Source: DATAVB01 sp040414495 | Lineage (GTDB): Bacteria > Actinomycetota > Actinomycetes > Mycobacteriales > QHCD01 | Direction of reading: 5' to 3' | Assembly (NCBI GenBank): GCA_040414495.1 | Contig: JBEDUI010000037.1 | Location: 1 to 32,689 of the forward strand | DNA length: 32,689 bases | Shown here: positions 13,746 through 22,125 of the stretch, one piece after another | Layout of the letters: every line of letters starts with the position of its first letter | How positions within the stretch are numbered: position 1 is the stretch's first letter | Position numbers and translations under genes: made by a program | Notes under the pieces: generated by a model | Databases searched by the model: none | The model's input: the letters and a program-made list of their open reading frames with translations, nothing else | Told to the model about the DNA's origin: nothing

Positions 13746-15869
13746 TCAGCGCAGCGGTTCGACCGGCGCGCCGACGGCGTCGACCATCCAGGCCAACGCG
13801 AAGGCGCGTTGCCGCCAGGCGTCGTACCGACCGCTGCGCCCGCCGTGCCCCGCGCCCATCTCGGTCTTCAGCAGCAATTGCGCGTCGCCGGTCGCGGTCG
13901 AACGCAACCGGGCGACCCACTTCGCCGGCTCGTGGTAGAGCACCCGGGTGTCGTTGAGGCTGGTCTCGGCGAAAATCGCCGGGTAATTCTTCGCCTCAAC
14001 GTTCTCGTACGGGGTGTAGGACTTCATGTACGCATACACATCGGGATCGTGCAGCGGGTCGCCCCACTCCTCCCATTCGATCACGGTCAGCGGCAACGAC
14101 GGGTCCAGAATGGAATTCAACGCGTCCACAAAGGGCACCGCAGCGTGAATCGCGGCGAAAGCGTGCGGCGCCATATTCGCCACCGCGCCCATCAACAGCC
14201 CACCAGCGCTGCCACCCTGAGCCACCAACCGGCTCGCGCTGGTCCAGTCGGCCTCGACCATCCGCTCGGCGCAGGCGATGAAATCGGTGAAGGTATTCTT
14301 CTTGTGCAGCATTTTGCCGTTGTCGTACCACTTCCGGCCCAGTTCGCCGCCACCGCGGATATGCGCGATCGCGTACACAAACCCTCTATCCACAAGCGAC
14401 AAACGTGGAATCGCGAACGCTGGGTCCATGCTCGCCTCGTAGCTGCCGTAGCCGTACAGCAGCGCGGGCGCCGAGCCGTCCCGCGGTGTCCCCTTCAGAC
14501 AGAGAACGGAAATCGGCACCCGGGTGCCGTCCGCGGCGCTTGCCCATTCCCGGTGCTGCTCGTACCGGGCCGGGTCGTAGCCACCGAGCACCGGCTGTTG
14601 CTTACGCAGCACCAATTCGCCGGTCGTGAGGTCGTAGTCGTACACCGTGCTCGGCGTGACCAGCGAGGTGTAACCGAGTCGGAACATCCGGGCCTCGTAT
14701 TCGGCGTTCTCCCCCGAGCCGACCGAATAAATTGGCTCGGCGAATTCGATATCGGTGCCGCCGTCAATGGCCCCGTCGGCGGAAACCTGATAAACCCGCA
14801 GCCCCGAGAGCCCGTCGCGGCGCAGGCTGAGTACGAGATGACCGGCGAACGCGTCGACATCGACCAGCCGAGTGTCGTCCCGGTGCGGCACCAGAACCTG
14901 CCAGTCCGCCGGCGATTGCACCGGCGCCGTGGCGAGCGCGAAATTCACGCCCCCACCGAAATCCGGGTCATTGTGCAGAACCAGAAAACGGTCGGTCTCG
15001 GCCAGGAATTGGTGCTCGACCGAATACTCCACCCCGGGCTTACGCGGACGGATCACCCGCGGCGCCATCTCCGGCTCGGCCGCGTCAATGGCCAGCACCT
15101 CACTGGTGAGCTTGCTCGCCACCTCGATCAGCACGTACCGCTCGCTGCGAGTGGCGCCCAGCCCGACCCAGAACCGCTCATCCGGCTCAGCGAAAATCAC
15201 CGTGTCCGCGCTGGCCGGCGTTCCGACCTTGTGCCGCCACACCCGGTCCGGGCGCCAGGCGTCGTCCACGGTCAGGTAATACAGCGTGCTGCCATCCAGC
15301 GACCAGGCCGAACCGTACGACGTATTCGGCACCTCGTCGGCCAGGTCCGATCCGGTGCTGAGGTCCTTGACCCGCAGCGTGAACCGCTCGTTGCCGGCGA
15401 AGTCGGTCGAATACGCCAACAGCCGTCCGTCCGGGCTCACGTCGAATGTGCCGAGCGAAAAGAAATCGTGACCAGCCGCGACCGCATTTCCGTCCAGCAG
15501 AACCTCTTCGCCCGGTAGCGCCGAACCGTCCTCAGTGGATGGAGGCTCGTCGCCGACGGCCTTGCTGCGGCAGTGGATCGCGTACTGCTGGCCCTCGACC
15601 GTACGCGAGTAATGCCACCATCCCTTGTGCAGCACCGGCACCGACAGGTCGGTTTCCTGGGTGCGTTCTTTGATTTCGGTGAATATCTGTTCCCGCAGCC
15701 CGGTCAGGTGCGCCGTACTCGCCTCGGTGTAGGCGTTCTCCGCCTCCAGATAGGCGATCGTCTCGGGATTGTCCTTGTCGGCAAGCCAGGCGTACGGGTC
15801 GATCACGGTGTCGCCGTGATGCGTACGTTCGTGCGAGACCTGCTTCGCCGTGGGGGGTGCGCTCGTCAT
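13746..15869 (-). CDS. ptrB: S9 family prolyl oligopeptidase (oligopeptidase B type)
   Basis: A 707-residue cytoplasmic serine peptidase of family S9A that cleaves short peptides; the oligopeptidase B type prefers basic residues. The N-terminal part (1-415) is the seven-bladed propeller with DPYAWLAD at residues 24-31. The C-terminal alpha/beta hydrolase contains GGSAGG (catalytic Ser about 554), Asp about 640 in NDTRV, and His about 675 in GAGHGG. Length is normal. The ATG start has no ribosome site, but TAACGT lies eight bases upstream with TGACCT 17 bases further, suggesting a leaderless transcript from its own promoter inside the uppS tail. The frame stays open to 16226 only by overlap with uppS. 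Confidence 0.93.
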   Translation of the reverse strand: MTSAPPTAKQVSHERTHHGDTVIDPYAWLADKDNPETIAYLEAENAYTEASTAHLTGLREQIFTEIKERTQETDLSVPVLHKGWWHYSRTVEGQQYAIHCRSKAVGDEPPSTEDGSALPGEEVLLDGNAVAAGHDFFSLGTFDVSPDGRLLAYSTDFAGNERFTLRVKDLSTGSDLADEVPNTSYGSAWSLDGSTLYYLTVDDAWRPDRVWRHKVGTPASADTVIFAEPDERFWVGLGATRSERYVLIEVASKLTSEVLAIDAAEPEMAPRVIRPRKPGVEYSVEHQFLAETDRFLVLHNDPDFGGGVNFALATAPVQSPADWQVLVPHRDDTRLVDVDAFAGHLVLSLRRDGLSGLRVYQVSADGAIDGGTDIEFAEPIYSVGSGENAEYEARMFRLGYTSLVTPSTVYDYDLTTGELVLRKQQPVLGGYDPARYEQHREWASAADGTRVPISVLCLKGTPRDGSAPALLYGYGSYEASMDPAFAIPRLSLVDRGFVYAIAHIRGGGELGRKWYDNGKMLHKKNTFTDFIACAERMVEADWTSASRLVAQGGSAGGLLMGAVANMAPHAFAAIHAAVPFVDALNSILDPSLPLTVIEWEEWGDPLHDPDVYAYMKSYTPYENVEAKNYPAIFAETSLNDTRVLYHEPAKWVARLRSTATGDAQLLLKTEMGAGHGGRSGRYDAWRQRAFALAWMVDAVGAPVEPLR

Positions 15870-15877
15870 GGCTCGCG

Positions 15878-15906
15878 ACGTTACCGGCACGGCCGGGTGC
15901 AGGTCA
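15878..15906 (-). promoter_or_regulatory. candidate leaderless promoter of the oligopeptidase gene
   Basis: On the minus strand, TGACCT (15906-15901), a 17-base spacer and TAACGT (15883-15878) are followed eight bases later by the ATG at 15869. The -35 box overlaps the uppS stop codon. Read by eye. Confidence 0.4.
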
Positions 15907-16719
15907 GGTGGGATTCGGGATTGCTCCACCGAAACGGCGGTCGCGGGCCGCGTACCCCTGCACCGCTGACCACAGGTGGCGGCGATCGAAGTCGGGCCAG
16001 AACGTGTCGATGAACGCCAGTTCGGCGTAGGCAGACTGCCAGAGCAGGAAGTTGCTGGTCCGTTGCTCCCCCGAAGAGCGGATGAACAGGTCGACGTCGG
16101 GCATGTTCGGGTCGTAGAGGTACCGGGTGATCGTCCGCTCGCTGATCCGTTCCGGCTTGAGCTTGCCGGCGCGCACGTCCGCGGCCATCGCGGCCATGGC
16201 GTCGGCCAGTTCGGCCCGGCCGCCATAGTTCACGCAGAACCCGAGATTGAGTACGGCGTTGTGCCGCGACATCTGCTCGGCGGTCTCCAGCTCGTCGATC
16301 ACGCTCTTCCACAGCCGGGGTCGGCGGCCGATCCAGCGCACCCGGACGCCGAGCTCGGTCAGATAGTCACGTCGGCGGTGAATCACGTCCCGGTTAAAGC
16401 CCATCAGGAACCGGACCTCGTCCGGCGAGCGGCGCCAGTTCTCGGTCGAGAAGGCGTACGCCGACAGCCACGGGATGCCCAGCTCGATCGCGCCCTCGAT
16501 CACGTCCAGCAGCGCCGCTTCGCCGGCCTCGTGGCCCTTGGTCCGGGGCCAGCCGCGTTCCTTGGCCCAGCGACCATTGCCGTCCATCACGATCGCGACG
16601 TGTTGCGGTAGCAGCTCGGCCGGGATTTGCGGCGGCCGGACGCCCGTGGGGTGTGGCCGCGGGGCTTTGGGTGGAGTGGTTGTGGGCTGATCTCGACGTC
16701 CCCGAGCGCTGACGGCCAT
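15904..16719 (-). CDS. uppS: polyprenyl (undecaprenyl-type) diphosphate synthase
   Basis: A 271-residue cis-prenyltransferase that condenses isopentenyl diphosphate onto an allylic diphosphate to make the long lipid carrier (C50 or C55) for cell-wall synthesis, at the membrane. Signatures: IVMDGNGRWA with the catalytic Asp (about residue 45), the STENW motif, and near the end LFIRSSGEQRTSNFLLWQ with FIDTFWPDF. A roughly 35-residue Arg/Pro-rich N-terminal extension is typical of actinobacterial homologues. The start at MAVSARG is preferred over an ATG 13 codons upstream (16758); neither has a good ribosome site. It lies in the usual recO-uppS order. The final chain length cannot be told from sequence. 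Confidence 0.93.
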   Translation of the reverse strand: MAVSARGRRDQPTTTPPKAPRPHPTGVRPPQIPAELLPQHVAIVMDGNGRWAKERGWPRTKGHEAGEAALLDVIEGAIELGIPWLSAYAFSTENWRRSPDEVRFLMGFNRDVIHRRRDYLTELGVRVRWIGRRPRLWKSVIDELETAEQMSRHNAVLNLGFCVNYGGRAELADAMAAMAADVRAGKLKPERISERTITRYLYDPNMPDVDLFIRSSGEQRTSNFLLWQSAYAELAFIDTFWPDFDRRHLWSAVQGYAARDRRFGGAIPNPT

Positions 16720-16807
16720 ACGGTCACCGTATCCGGCGGCCCGCCGGTCTGCCGGCATGACCGGGCCGGCTGCGGCTCATCTCACCCTGTCGCCGCCGGG
16801 CCGCACA

Positions 16808-17536
16808 CTAACGCCGGTCGACCAACCGCAGCGACCGCAGCCCGCGCTCGAGATGCCACTGCAGATGCGCGGCCACCAGACCGCTGGCATCGCGCCGCGC
16901 CGCCAACTCGCTCGTATCGGCGAGGAACCAGTCGCCACGCAGCAACGCCCGCATCAGCTCAATCGTCGGCACGCTCGCATGCGCCGCGCCGCCGGGCTGG
17001 CAGGCCGTACACACCACGCCGCCGGCAGGTACCGAGAAGGCCCGGTGCGGACCCTCATCGCCGCACCGCGCGCATTCGTCGAGAACCGGCTCCCATCCGG
17101 CCACCGCCATCGCCCGCAGCAAGAAGGCATCCAGCACCAGCGACGGCGAATGGTCCCCGGCGGCCAGCGTTCGCAACGCCCCGACCAGCAGCAGAAAAAG
17201 CCGCAGCGACGGCTCACGTTCCTCGGTGAGCCGGTCCGCGGTCTCCAGGATCGTCGTGCCGGCGGTGTACCGGGCGTAGTCGCTAACGATCGACGAGCCG
17301 TACGACGAGATCGACTCGGCCTGCGTGATGATGTCGAGCGTGCGGCCGGTGTACAGCTGCGCGTCGACGTGGGAGAACGGCTCCAGCCGGGACCCGAATT
17401 TCGACGTCGTGCGCCGCACGCCTTTGCCGACGGCCCGGATCTTGCCCTCGCGACGGGTCAGCAGCGTGATGATCCGGTCCGCTTCGCCGAGCTTCTGCAC
17501 CCGAAGCACCACACCGTCATCGCGGTAAAGGGTCAC
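16808..17536 (-). CDS. recO: DNA repair protein RecO
   Basis: A 242-residue RecO, the RecFOR-pathway mediator that loads RecA onto SSB-coated single strands and anneals DNA. The N-terminal OB fold (residues 1-80) starts LYRDDGVVLRVQKLGEADRIITLLT and contains GVRRTTSKFGSRLEPF. The C-terminal helical domain carries a zinc site from CARCG (about 150) and CTACQ (about 173). Length is normal for actinobacteria. The start is GTG. It is 88 bases upstream of uppS on the same strand, the usual arrangement, and 31 bases downstream of the lipoprotein gene. Confidence 0.95.
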   Translation of the reverse strand: MTLYRDDGVVLRVQKLGEADRIITLLTRREGKIRAVGKGVRRTTSKFGSRLEPFSHVDAQLYTGRTLDIITQAESISSYGSSIVSDYARYTAGTTILETADRLTEEREPSLRLFLLLVGALRTLAAGDHSPSLVLDAFLLRAMAVAGWEPVLDECARCGDEGPHRAFSVPAGGVVCTACQPGGAAHASVPTIELMRALLRGDWFLADTSELAARRDASGLVAAHLQWHLERGLRSLRLVDRR

Positions 17537-17567
17537 CCCGCCATTCTGCTACGGGACTGCGACAGAC

Positions 17568-18419
17568 CTACGTCGGAAACCGCCGCAGGCTGCCAACCAT
17601 CTGCCCCAGCACCTTGCTCGGCACGGCACCGCTGACGCCCTCATCGGCGTAAATGATGAAGATTCCGTTGGCCCCGCCGCCGGACATCGCGACCGCCTCG
17701 ACCACGCCCTCGGGCGAGCCGCAGTGGCCGGGCTTCGGAATTGTCACCGTCGCCGTGACCTGAACCGCATGCGCGCCACTCACCGTCAGCGCGCGCGGTT
17801 TGCCGATCGTCAGCTTCGGGTGCTGCACGCCTTGCTCGTACGCGGCCCGCGCCCAGGCCCGGGCGGTGGTGTGCGCGGCCTCGCCGAGATCGGTGCCGCG
17901 CATGGCGGCCACGCCCGATCCGGCGCGCGAGGAACCGCTGTGCCCGGGGCAGTAGCCGGCCTTGTACTCGGCCGCCGCGCTCATCCCCACCTCCGGCCCA
18001 TGCGCGTCCTCGAAACCGATCGTCGTGCTGGGCGATTCGACCCGCCAGTTTGGCGGCGCGTCGTAGACGATCCCGCGCTCCTGATGACCGATGGCGTGCC
18101 AGCCGTGCAGCGTCGGGGTCAGCCGGGCCGGGGTCGCGGTCGGCTTCGGTGAGGCACTCGCGCTGGGAGAAGCCGAGTCACTGGGAGAAGCTGACGGAGA
18201 CGCGCTCGGTGCGTCCGACGAGCTACTCGGTCCGGGCGTTGAGGATGCGGACGTGGACGGCAGCTGGGAGGGACCGGCGTTTCCGGGGACGAAAGCCGCC
18301 TTGCCGGCGACCGCGGAACTGCATCCAGCCAGCAGGATCGCGGCGATCGCCACTGCAGCGCAGGCAACGAAACGCTGCCCTTTCCGTGGAGTATCGATGC
18401 ATTCGTACCGCCGTGTCAT
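17568..18419 (-). CDS. secreted lipoprotein with Ser/Pro-rich linker
   Basis: A 283-residue lipoprotein. A basic N-region (residues 1-18) and hydrophobic stretch (FVACAAVAIAAILLA) end in the lipobox LAGC with the lipidated Cys at about 33. Residues 45-100 are a Ser/Ala/Pro-rich linker (SASPSASPSDSASPS). The globular C-terminal part, starting GWHAIGHQERGIVYDAPPNWRVESP, resembles a domain of actinobacterial membrane proteins I recall as DUF8017; this is a weak call. It contains two cysteines (YCPGH, HCGSP). The ATG has no clear ribosome site, but TAGCGT lies exactly six bases upstream, a spacing typical of leaderless transcripts. It sits between era and recO without an evident functional link. 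Confidence 0.8.
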   Translation of the reverse strand: MTRRYECIDTPRKGQRFVACAAVAIAAILLAGCSSAVAGKAAFVPGNAGPSQLPSTSASSTPGPSSSSDAPSASPSASPSDSASPSASASPKPTATPARLTPTLHGWHAIGHQERGIVYDAPPNWRVESPSTTIGFEDAHGPEVGMSAAAEYKAGYCPGHSGSSRAGSGVAAMRGTDLGEAAHTTARAWARAAYEQGVQHPKLTIGKPRALTVSGAHAVQVTATVTIPKPGHCGSPEGVVEAVAMSGGGANGIFIIYADEGVSGAVPSKVLGQMVGSLRRFPT

Positions 18420-18482
18420 GAGTTCACGCTAGCAGCACCATCTCGCGACTCTCTGTCACTGTCCACTCAGTACGGTCGTGAG

Positions 18483-19430
18483 CTAGAAACCCAATCGCCG
18501 CAGGTGCCGCGGATCGCGCTGCCAGTCCTTGAGCACGCTGATGTGCAGATTCAGATACGTACGCGTGCCGAGCAATGCCTCGATCTGCCGGCGTGCCTGC
18601 GACCCGACGTCCTTCAGCCGCGACCCGCCCGGGCCGAGCACGATCGCCTTCTGGCTCGGCCGTTCCACGAAGATCGTCGCGAAGATATCCACCAGATCGC
18701 TGTCGGTACGGGGATTCATCTCCTCCACGGTCACCGCGATCGAGTGCGGGAGCTCGTCCCGTACGCCCTCCAGCGCGGCTTCCCGGATCAGCTCGGCGAT
18801 CATCACCAGCTCGGGCTCGTCGGTCAGCTCACCGTCCGGGTACAGGCGCGGGCCGGCCGGCAGCCGTTCGATCATCAGATCGGCCAGCAGATCGACCTGG
18901 TAGCCGGTCGTCGCCGAGACCGGCACGATGTCGGCGAAGTCGGCGAGCGTGCTGACCTCGACCAGCTTGTCGGCCAGCGCACCCTTGCCGACCAGATCTG
19001 ATTTGGTCACGACGGCCAGCACCGGAGTACGGCGCAGTTCGGCCAGCTCGCGGATGATGAAGCGGTCCCCCGGTCCAACCTTCTCGTTGGCCGGCAGGCA
19101 GCAGGCGATCACGTCGACCTCGGCCCAGGTCGTACGCACCACGTCGTCCAGCCGCTCACCCAACAGCGTCCGCGGCCGGTGCATGCCAGGCGTGTCGACC
19201 ACGACCAGCTGCGCGTCGGGCCGGTGCACGATCCCGCGTACGGCGTGCCGGGTCGTCTGCGGCCGCTGGCTGATGATGGCGATCTTGGCGCCGACCAGCG
19301 CGTTGGTCAGCGTCGACTTGCCGACGTTCGGACGCCCGACCAGACAGCCGAACCCTGATCGGTGCGCCGGAATTTCTGAGGAGGCCTGCTCGCTGCTCAC
19401 CCGCGCATTGTGCCGTACCGACGCCGGCAT
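18483..19430 (-). CDS. era: GTPase Era
   Basis: A 315-residue Era, the essential GTPase that binds the 3' end of 16S rRNA during small-subunit assembly. G1 is GRPNVGKST (about residue 40), the G2 region is QTTRHAVRG, G3 is DTPGMH, G4 is TKSD, and G5 is in PVSATTGYQ. The C-terminal KH domain includes ERPSQKAIVLGPGGSRLKDVG. The ATG at 19430 has GAAGG five bases upstream. A GTG ten codons later (19400) also gives a normal N-terminus, comparable to Streptomyces Era. It is divergent from fur, with only 57 bases between the starts. With ybeY and recO nearby this is a ribosome-maturation and repair neighbourhood. Confidence 0.95.
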   Translation of the reverse strand: MPASVRHNARVSSEQASSEIPAHRSGFGCLVGRPNVGKSTLTNALVGAKIAIISQRPQTTRHAVRGIVHRPDAQLVVVDTPGMHRPRTLLGERLDDVVRTTWAEVDVIACCLPANEKVGPGDRFIIRELAELRRTPVLAVVTKSDLVGKGALADKLVEVSTLADFADIVPVSATTGYQVDLLADLMIERLPAGPRLYPDGELTDEPELVMIAELIREAALEGVRDELPHSIAVTVEEMNPRTDSDLVDIFATIFVERPSQKAIVLGPGGSRLKDVGSQARRQIEALLGTRTYLNLHISVLKDWQRDPRHLRRLGF

Positions 19431-19452
19431 ATCCGCCTTCCCGGTGGTTTTT

Positions 19453-19480
19453 TTGACCCATTCCAGATCAGAGTTAGGGT
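19453..19480 (+). promoter_or_regulatory. fur promoter, probably leaderless
   Basis: TTGACC (19453-19458), a 16-base spacer and TAGGGT (19475-19480) are followed seven bases later by the GTG start at 19488. This places transcription start on or next to the first codon. The -35 box lies in a T run within the era-fur divergent region. Confidence 0.6.
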
Positions 19481-19487
19481 CGAGGAC

Positions 19488-19919
19488 GTGGTTACGCAAC
19501 AACGCCCGCCCGGCGAACGACTGACCGCGGTCGGCCTGCGGGTCACCGCGCCCCGGGTCGCGGTTCTGGAAGCCATCGGTCCCGGTGACCATCTCCGGGT
19601 CGACGACGTGCTCGCGCGGGCCCGCGACCGGTTGGGCCGGGTCTCCACCCAGGCGGTGTACGACGTCCTGCACGCGCTCACCGCCGCCGGTCTGCTCCGC
19701 CGGATCGAGCCGGCGCACAGCCCGGCGTTGTACGAGAACCGGGTCGGCGACAACCATCACCATCTCGTCTGCCGCGGCTGCGGCCGTGTCGTCGACGTTG
19801 ACTGCGCCGTCGGCCCGGCACCCTGCCTCAAACCGTCCGGCACCGCGGGATTCGCGGTCGATCAGGCTGAGGTCATCTTCTGGGGCCGCTGCCCTGAATG
19901 CGTCGCGGCAGGATCCTGA
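19488..19919 (+). CDS. fur: Fur family transcriptional regulator
   Basis: A 143-residue Fur-type metalloregulator that represses target genes as a metal-loaded dimer. The winged helix covers residues 1-75 (RVTAPRVAVLEAI ... VSTQAVYDVLHALTAAGLLRRIE). The metal-binding dimerisation domain includes NHHHLVCRGCG and ends with CPECV, giving the two CxxC pairs of the structural zinc site. It looks closest to actinobacterial FurA-type regulators, which usually sit beside katG and control it. No catalase gene is adjacent here, so metal and target are uncertain. The start is GTG with a probable leaderless promoter. Its stop is two bases from the stop of the convergent deaminase-like gene. Confidence 0.88.
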   Translation: MVTQQRPPGERLTAVGLRVTAPRVAVLEAIGPGDHLRVDDVLARARDRLGRVSTQAVYDVLHALTAAGLLRRIEPAHSPALYENRVGDNHHHLVCRGCGRVVDVDCAVGPAPCLKPSGTAGFAVDQAEVIFWGRCPECVAAGS

Positions 19920-19921
19920 GC

Positions 19922-20275
19922 TCAGACCGTTTCCTGGTCAATGATCGAACGGACCGCACCGTCCGGTCCGGCCAGGATCACCGGCGCGGACGGCGTGAGA
20001 TCCTGCACCGCGTCGACACCGTCCACAGTGGACGCTTCGGTGACTACGGCGGCCGCCTCCAGCCTGGTGGCGCCGCTGGACACGGCGGCGGCGACGGCGG
20101 CCTGCAGCGCCGAGAGCGACAACGAGGGCAACGCCACCGACGCCGCGGCGTACGTACGACCGTCGCCGTCACGAACCGCAGCGCCCTCGGGGGCCTGGGC
20201 CCGGGCCCGGCTGGAGCGGGCCAGCGTAATGAGCTTGGCGTCCTCGGCATCCATCCGGGAATCCTCGTTAGCCAT
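19922..20275 (-). CDS. cytidine deaminase-like protein without catalytic residues
   Basis: A 117-residue protein with the small alpha/beta layout of the cytidine deaminase superfamily: an N-terminal helix KLITLARSSRARAQ, then strand GAAVRDGDGRTYAAASVALPSLSLSALQAAVAAAVSSGA, then LEAAAVVTE. Genes at this place between the CBS gene and era are often labelled cytidine deaminase in actinomycetes. However, the zinc-binding (C/H)AE and PCxxC motifs are absent; the first corresponds to SLSALQ and the second region lacks cysteine altogether. Catalysis on cytidine is therefore unlikely. It overlaps the end of the CBS gene by eight bases and is surely cotranscribed with it. It may be a structural or regulatory relic. 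Confidence 0.75.
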   Translation of the reverse strand: MANEDSRMDAEDAKLITLARSSRARAQAPEGAAVRDGDGRTYAAASVALPSLSLSALQAAVAAAVSSGATRLEAAAVVTEASTVDGVDAVQDLTPSAPVILAGPDGAVRSIIDQETV

Positions 20276-21596
20276 CGACCGTCTGCTCCTGTTCCACTTC
20301 GTCGCTCTCCTGCGCCGGTTCGGCCGGCTGCTCCCGAACCCGGCTCACCAGCACCGTATCGATGATGTTGCGCCGACCGCCGGCGCTCTCGGCCACCAGG
20401 TGCAGCCCATGCACGTCGACCTCGGCACCCGGAATCGGTACCAGCCCCAGCGCCTGCGCCAGCAGACCGCCGACCGTCTCCACGCCATCCTCGGGCAGCT
20501 CGGTGTCGAACAGCTCAGCCAGGTCCTCCAGCGACATCCGCGAGGTGACCCGGGCCGTACCCGGATCCAACCACTCGACCGGCGGCCGCTCGTCGTCGTA
20601 CTCGTCGGCGATCTCCCCGACGATCTCCTCGAGAATGTCCTCGATCGTGACCAACCCGGCCGTACCGCCGTACTCATCGATCACGACCGCCATGTGGATC
20701 CGGCGGGCCTGCATTTCCCGCAGCAGATCGTCGACCGGCTTGGACTCCGGGACGAACGTCGCGGGCCGCAGTACCTCGGCCACCTTGGTCGTCCGGGCGC
20801 CGCGGGCCTCGCCCTGGATCCGGCGGGCCAGGTCCTTCAGGTACACCAGACCGACCACGTCATCGACGTTCTCCCCGATGACCGGGATACGGGAGAAGCC
20901 GCTACGTAGCGCCAACGCCATGGCCTGCCCGATCGATTTGGTCTGCTCGATCCACACCACGTCGGTACGCGGGACCATCACCTCGCGGGCGATCGTGTCG
21001 CCCAGCTCGAAGACGGAGTGGATCATGTTCCGCTCGCCGTGCTCGACCACGCCCCGGGCCTCGGCGAGGTCGACCAGCTCGCGCAGCTCGACCTCGGTCG
21101 CGAACGGGCCCTCGCGGAAGCCGTGCCCCGGCGTGATCGCGTTGCCGAGCAGGATCAGCAGCGAGGCCAGCGGGCCCAGGACCCGGCCCAGCAGCCGGGT
21201 CACTCCGGCCGTGCTGAGCGCCACCCCGTACGGGTGCTGCCGGCCAATCGTGCGCGGACCGACGCCGGCCAGAACGTAGCTGGCCACGGTCATCACCCCG
21301 GCCGCGACCAGGATCGCCTGCCAGCCGACCCCGAACGCGTTGTCCAACGCCACCGCCACCAGGACCGTGGCCAGCAGCTCGCAGCCGACCCGCAGCAGCA
21401 GCAACAGGTTGGTGTAGCGCGGCTTGTCGGCCGCGATGATCGCCAACGTGGCCGCGTTGCGATGACCCTCGCGGGCGAGTTCGGAGGTACGGGCGGGCGA
21501 AATACGGATCAGGGCGGCATCGATCGCTGCGAAAAATCCGGCAAGCGGCACCAGCGCCGCCGCGACGACGAGCAGGCCGATGTCCAGGCCGGTCAC
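20268..21596 (-). CDS. CorC/HlyC-type membrane protein with CBS pair
   Basis: A 442-residue DUF21-CBS-CorC protein, a family implicated in magnesium/cobalt transport or efflux. An N-terminal DUF21 membrane domain (residues 1-135; helices including LLVVAAALVPLAGFFAAIDAAL and AILVAAGVMTVASYVLAG) is followed by two CBS domains (about 200-330, VMVPRTDVVWIEQ and AVVIDEYGGTAGLVTIEDILEEIVGEI). A CorC_HlyC domain ends near 425 (GLLAQALGLVPIPGAEVDVHGL), followed by a Glu/Gln-rich tail. The start is a GTG overlapping the ybeY stop as GTGA. It is part of the phoH-ybeY-CBS operon that is conserved in actinobacteria. Transport itself is not shown for most members. Confidence 0.92.
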   Translation of the reverse strand: MTGLDIGLLVVAAALVPLAGFFAAIDAALIRISPARTSELAREGHRNAATLAIIAADKPRYTNLLLLLRVGCELLATVLVAVALDNAFGVGWQAILVAAGVMTVASYVLAGVGPRTIGRQHPYGVALSTAGVTRLLGRVLGPLASLLILLGNAITPGHGFREGPFATEVELRELVDLAEARGVVEHGERNMIHSVFELGDTIAREVMVPRTDVVWIEQTKSIGQAMALALRSGFSRIPVIGENVDDVVGLVYLKDLARRIQGEARGARTTKVAEVLRPATFVPESKPVDDLLREMQARRIHMAVVIDEYGGTAGLVTIEDILEEIVGEIADEYDDERPPVEWLDPGTARVTSRMSLEDLAELFDTELPEDGVETVGGLLAQALGLVPIPGAEVDVHGLHLVAESAGGRRNIIDTVLVSRVREQPAEPAQESDEVEQEQTVDG

Positions 21597-22087
21597 CCCG
21601 AGCGGCCACCCTCGGCCGGCTGGGCCGTGCGATGTCGGGCCCAACCTTCCAGGAGTTGCGCCTGCAGGCCGAACATCTCGCGTTCTTCCTCCGGCGTGGC
21701 GTGGTCGTAGCCGAGCAGGTGCAGCACCCCGTGCGTGGCCAGCAGGTGCAGCTCGGCCTCGGCGGAATGGCCGGCGGTGGCGGCCTGCCGCGCCGCGACG
21801 GTCGGGCACAACACGACGTCGCCGAGCAGGGCGGCCGTCGGCTCGTCCTCCTCGTCCCGGCCCCGCGCGGTGTCCAGCTCGTCCATCGGAAAGGCCAGCA
21901 CATCGGTCGGGCCGGGCTCGCCCATCCACCGTTCATGCAACGACGTCATGTACTTCTCGTCGACCAGCAGCAGCGACAGCTCGGCCAGCGGGTTGACGCC
22001 CATCTCGGCCAGTACGTAGCCAGCCAGCTCGGCCAACGCCGGCTCGTCGATCTCGACGCCGGACTCATTGGCGATTTCGATACTCAC
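21593..22087 (-). CDS. ybeY: endoribonuclease YbeY (16S rRNA maturation)
   Basis: A 164-residue YbeY, a single-strand endoribonuclease needed for 16S rRNA 3' processing and ribosome quality control. The zinc motif HGVLHLLGYDH (HxxxHxxxxxH, about residues 120-130) is intact, as are the start SIEIANESG and the central TDVLAFPMDE. The GTG start has GGAGG four bases upstream and overlaps the stop of a 13-codon micro-ORF (GTGA). The frame is open to 22141, but that extension runs through the duplicated micro-ORF in another frame and is not likely to be coding. It is coupled downstream to the CBS gene by GTGA and preceded by phoH. Confidence 0.95.
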   Translation of the reverse strand: MSIEIANESGVEIDEPALAELAGYVLAEMGVNPLAELSLLLVDEKYMTSLHERWMGEPGPTDVLAFPMDELDTARGRDEEDEPTAALLGDVVLCPTVAARQAATAGHSAEAELHLLATHGVLHLLGYDHATPEEEREMFGLQAQLLEGWARHRTAQPAEGGRSG

Positions 22088-22125
22088 TTCGCCTCCGCGG
22101 CAAAGAATGCGTCGGCGGTACTCAT
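22084..22125 (-). CDS. micro-ORF, second copy (13 codons)
   Basis: ATG at 22125 opens a 13-codon frame, MSTADAFFAAEAK. Its TGA overlaps the ybeY GTG start (GTGA). It contains a GGAGG near its end that serves ybeY. Its own start overlaps the stop of the first copy as ATGA and is preceded by the first copy's GGAGG. Too short for homology-based support. Confidence 0.35.
   Translation of the reverse strand: MSTADAFFAAEAK

Noticed and set aside
19410..19487. N-terminal extension of the Fur protein
   Set aside because: It would overlap the promoter and the start of era. The GTG at 19488 gives the normal Fur length.
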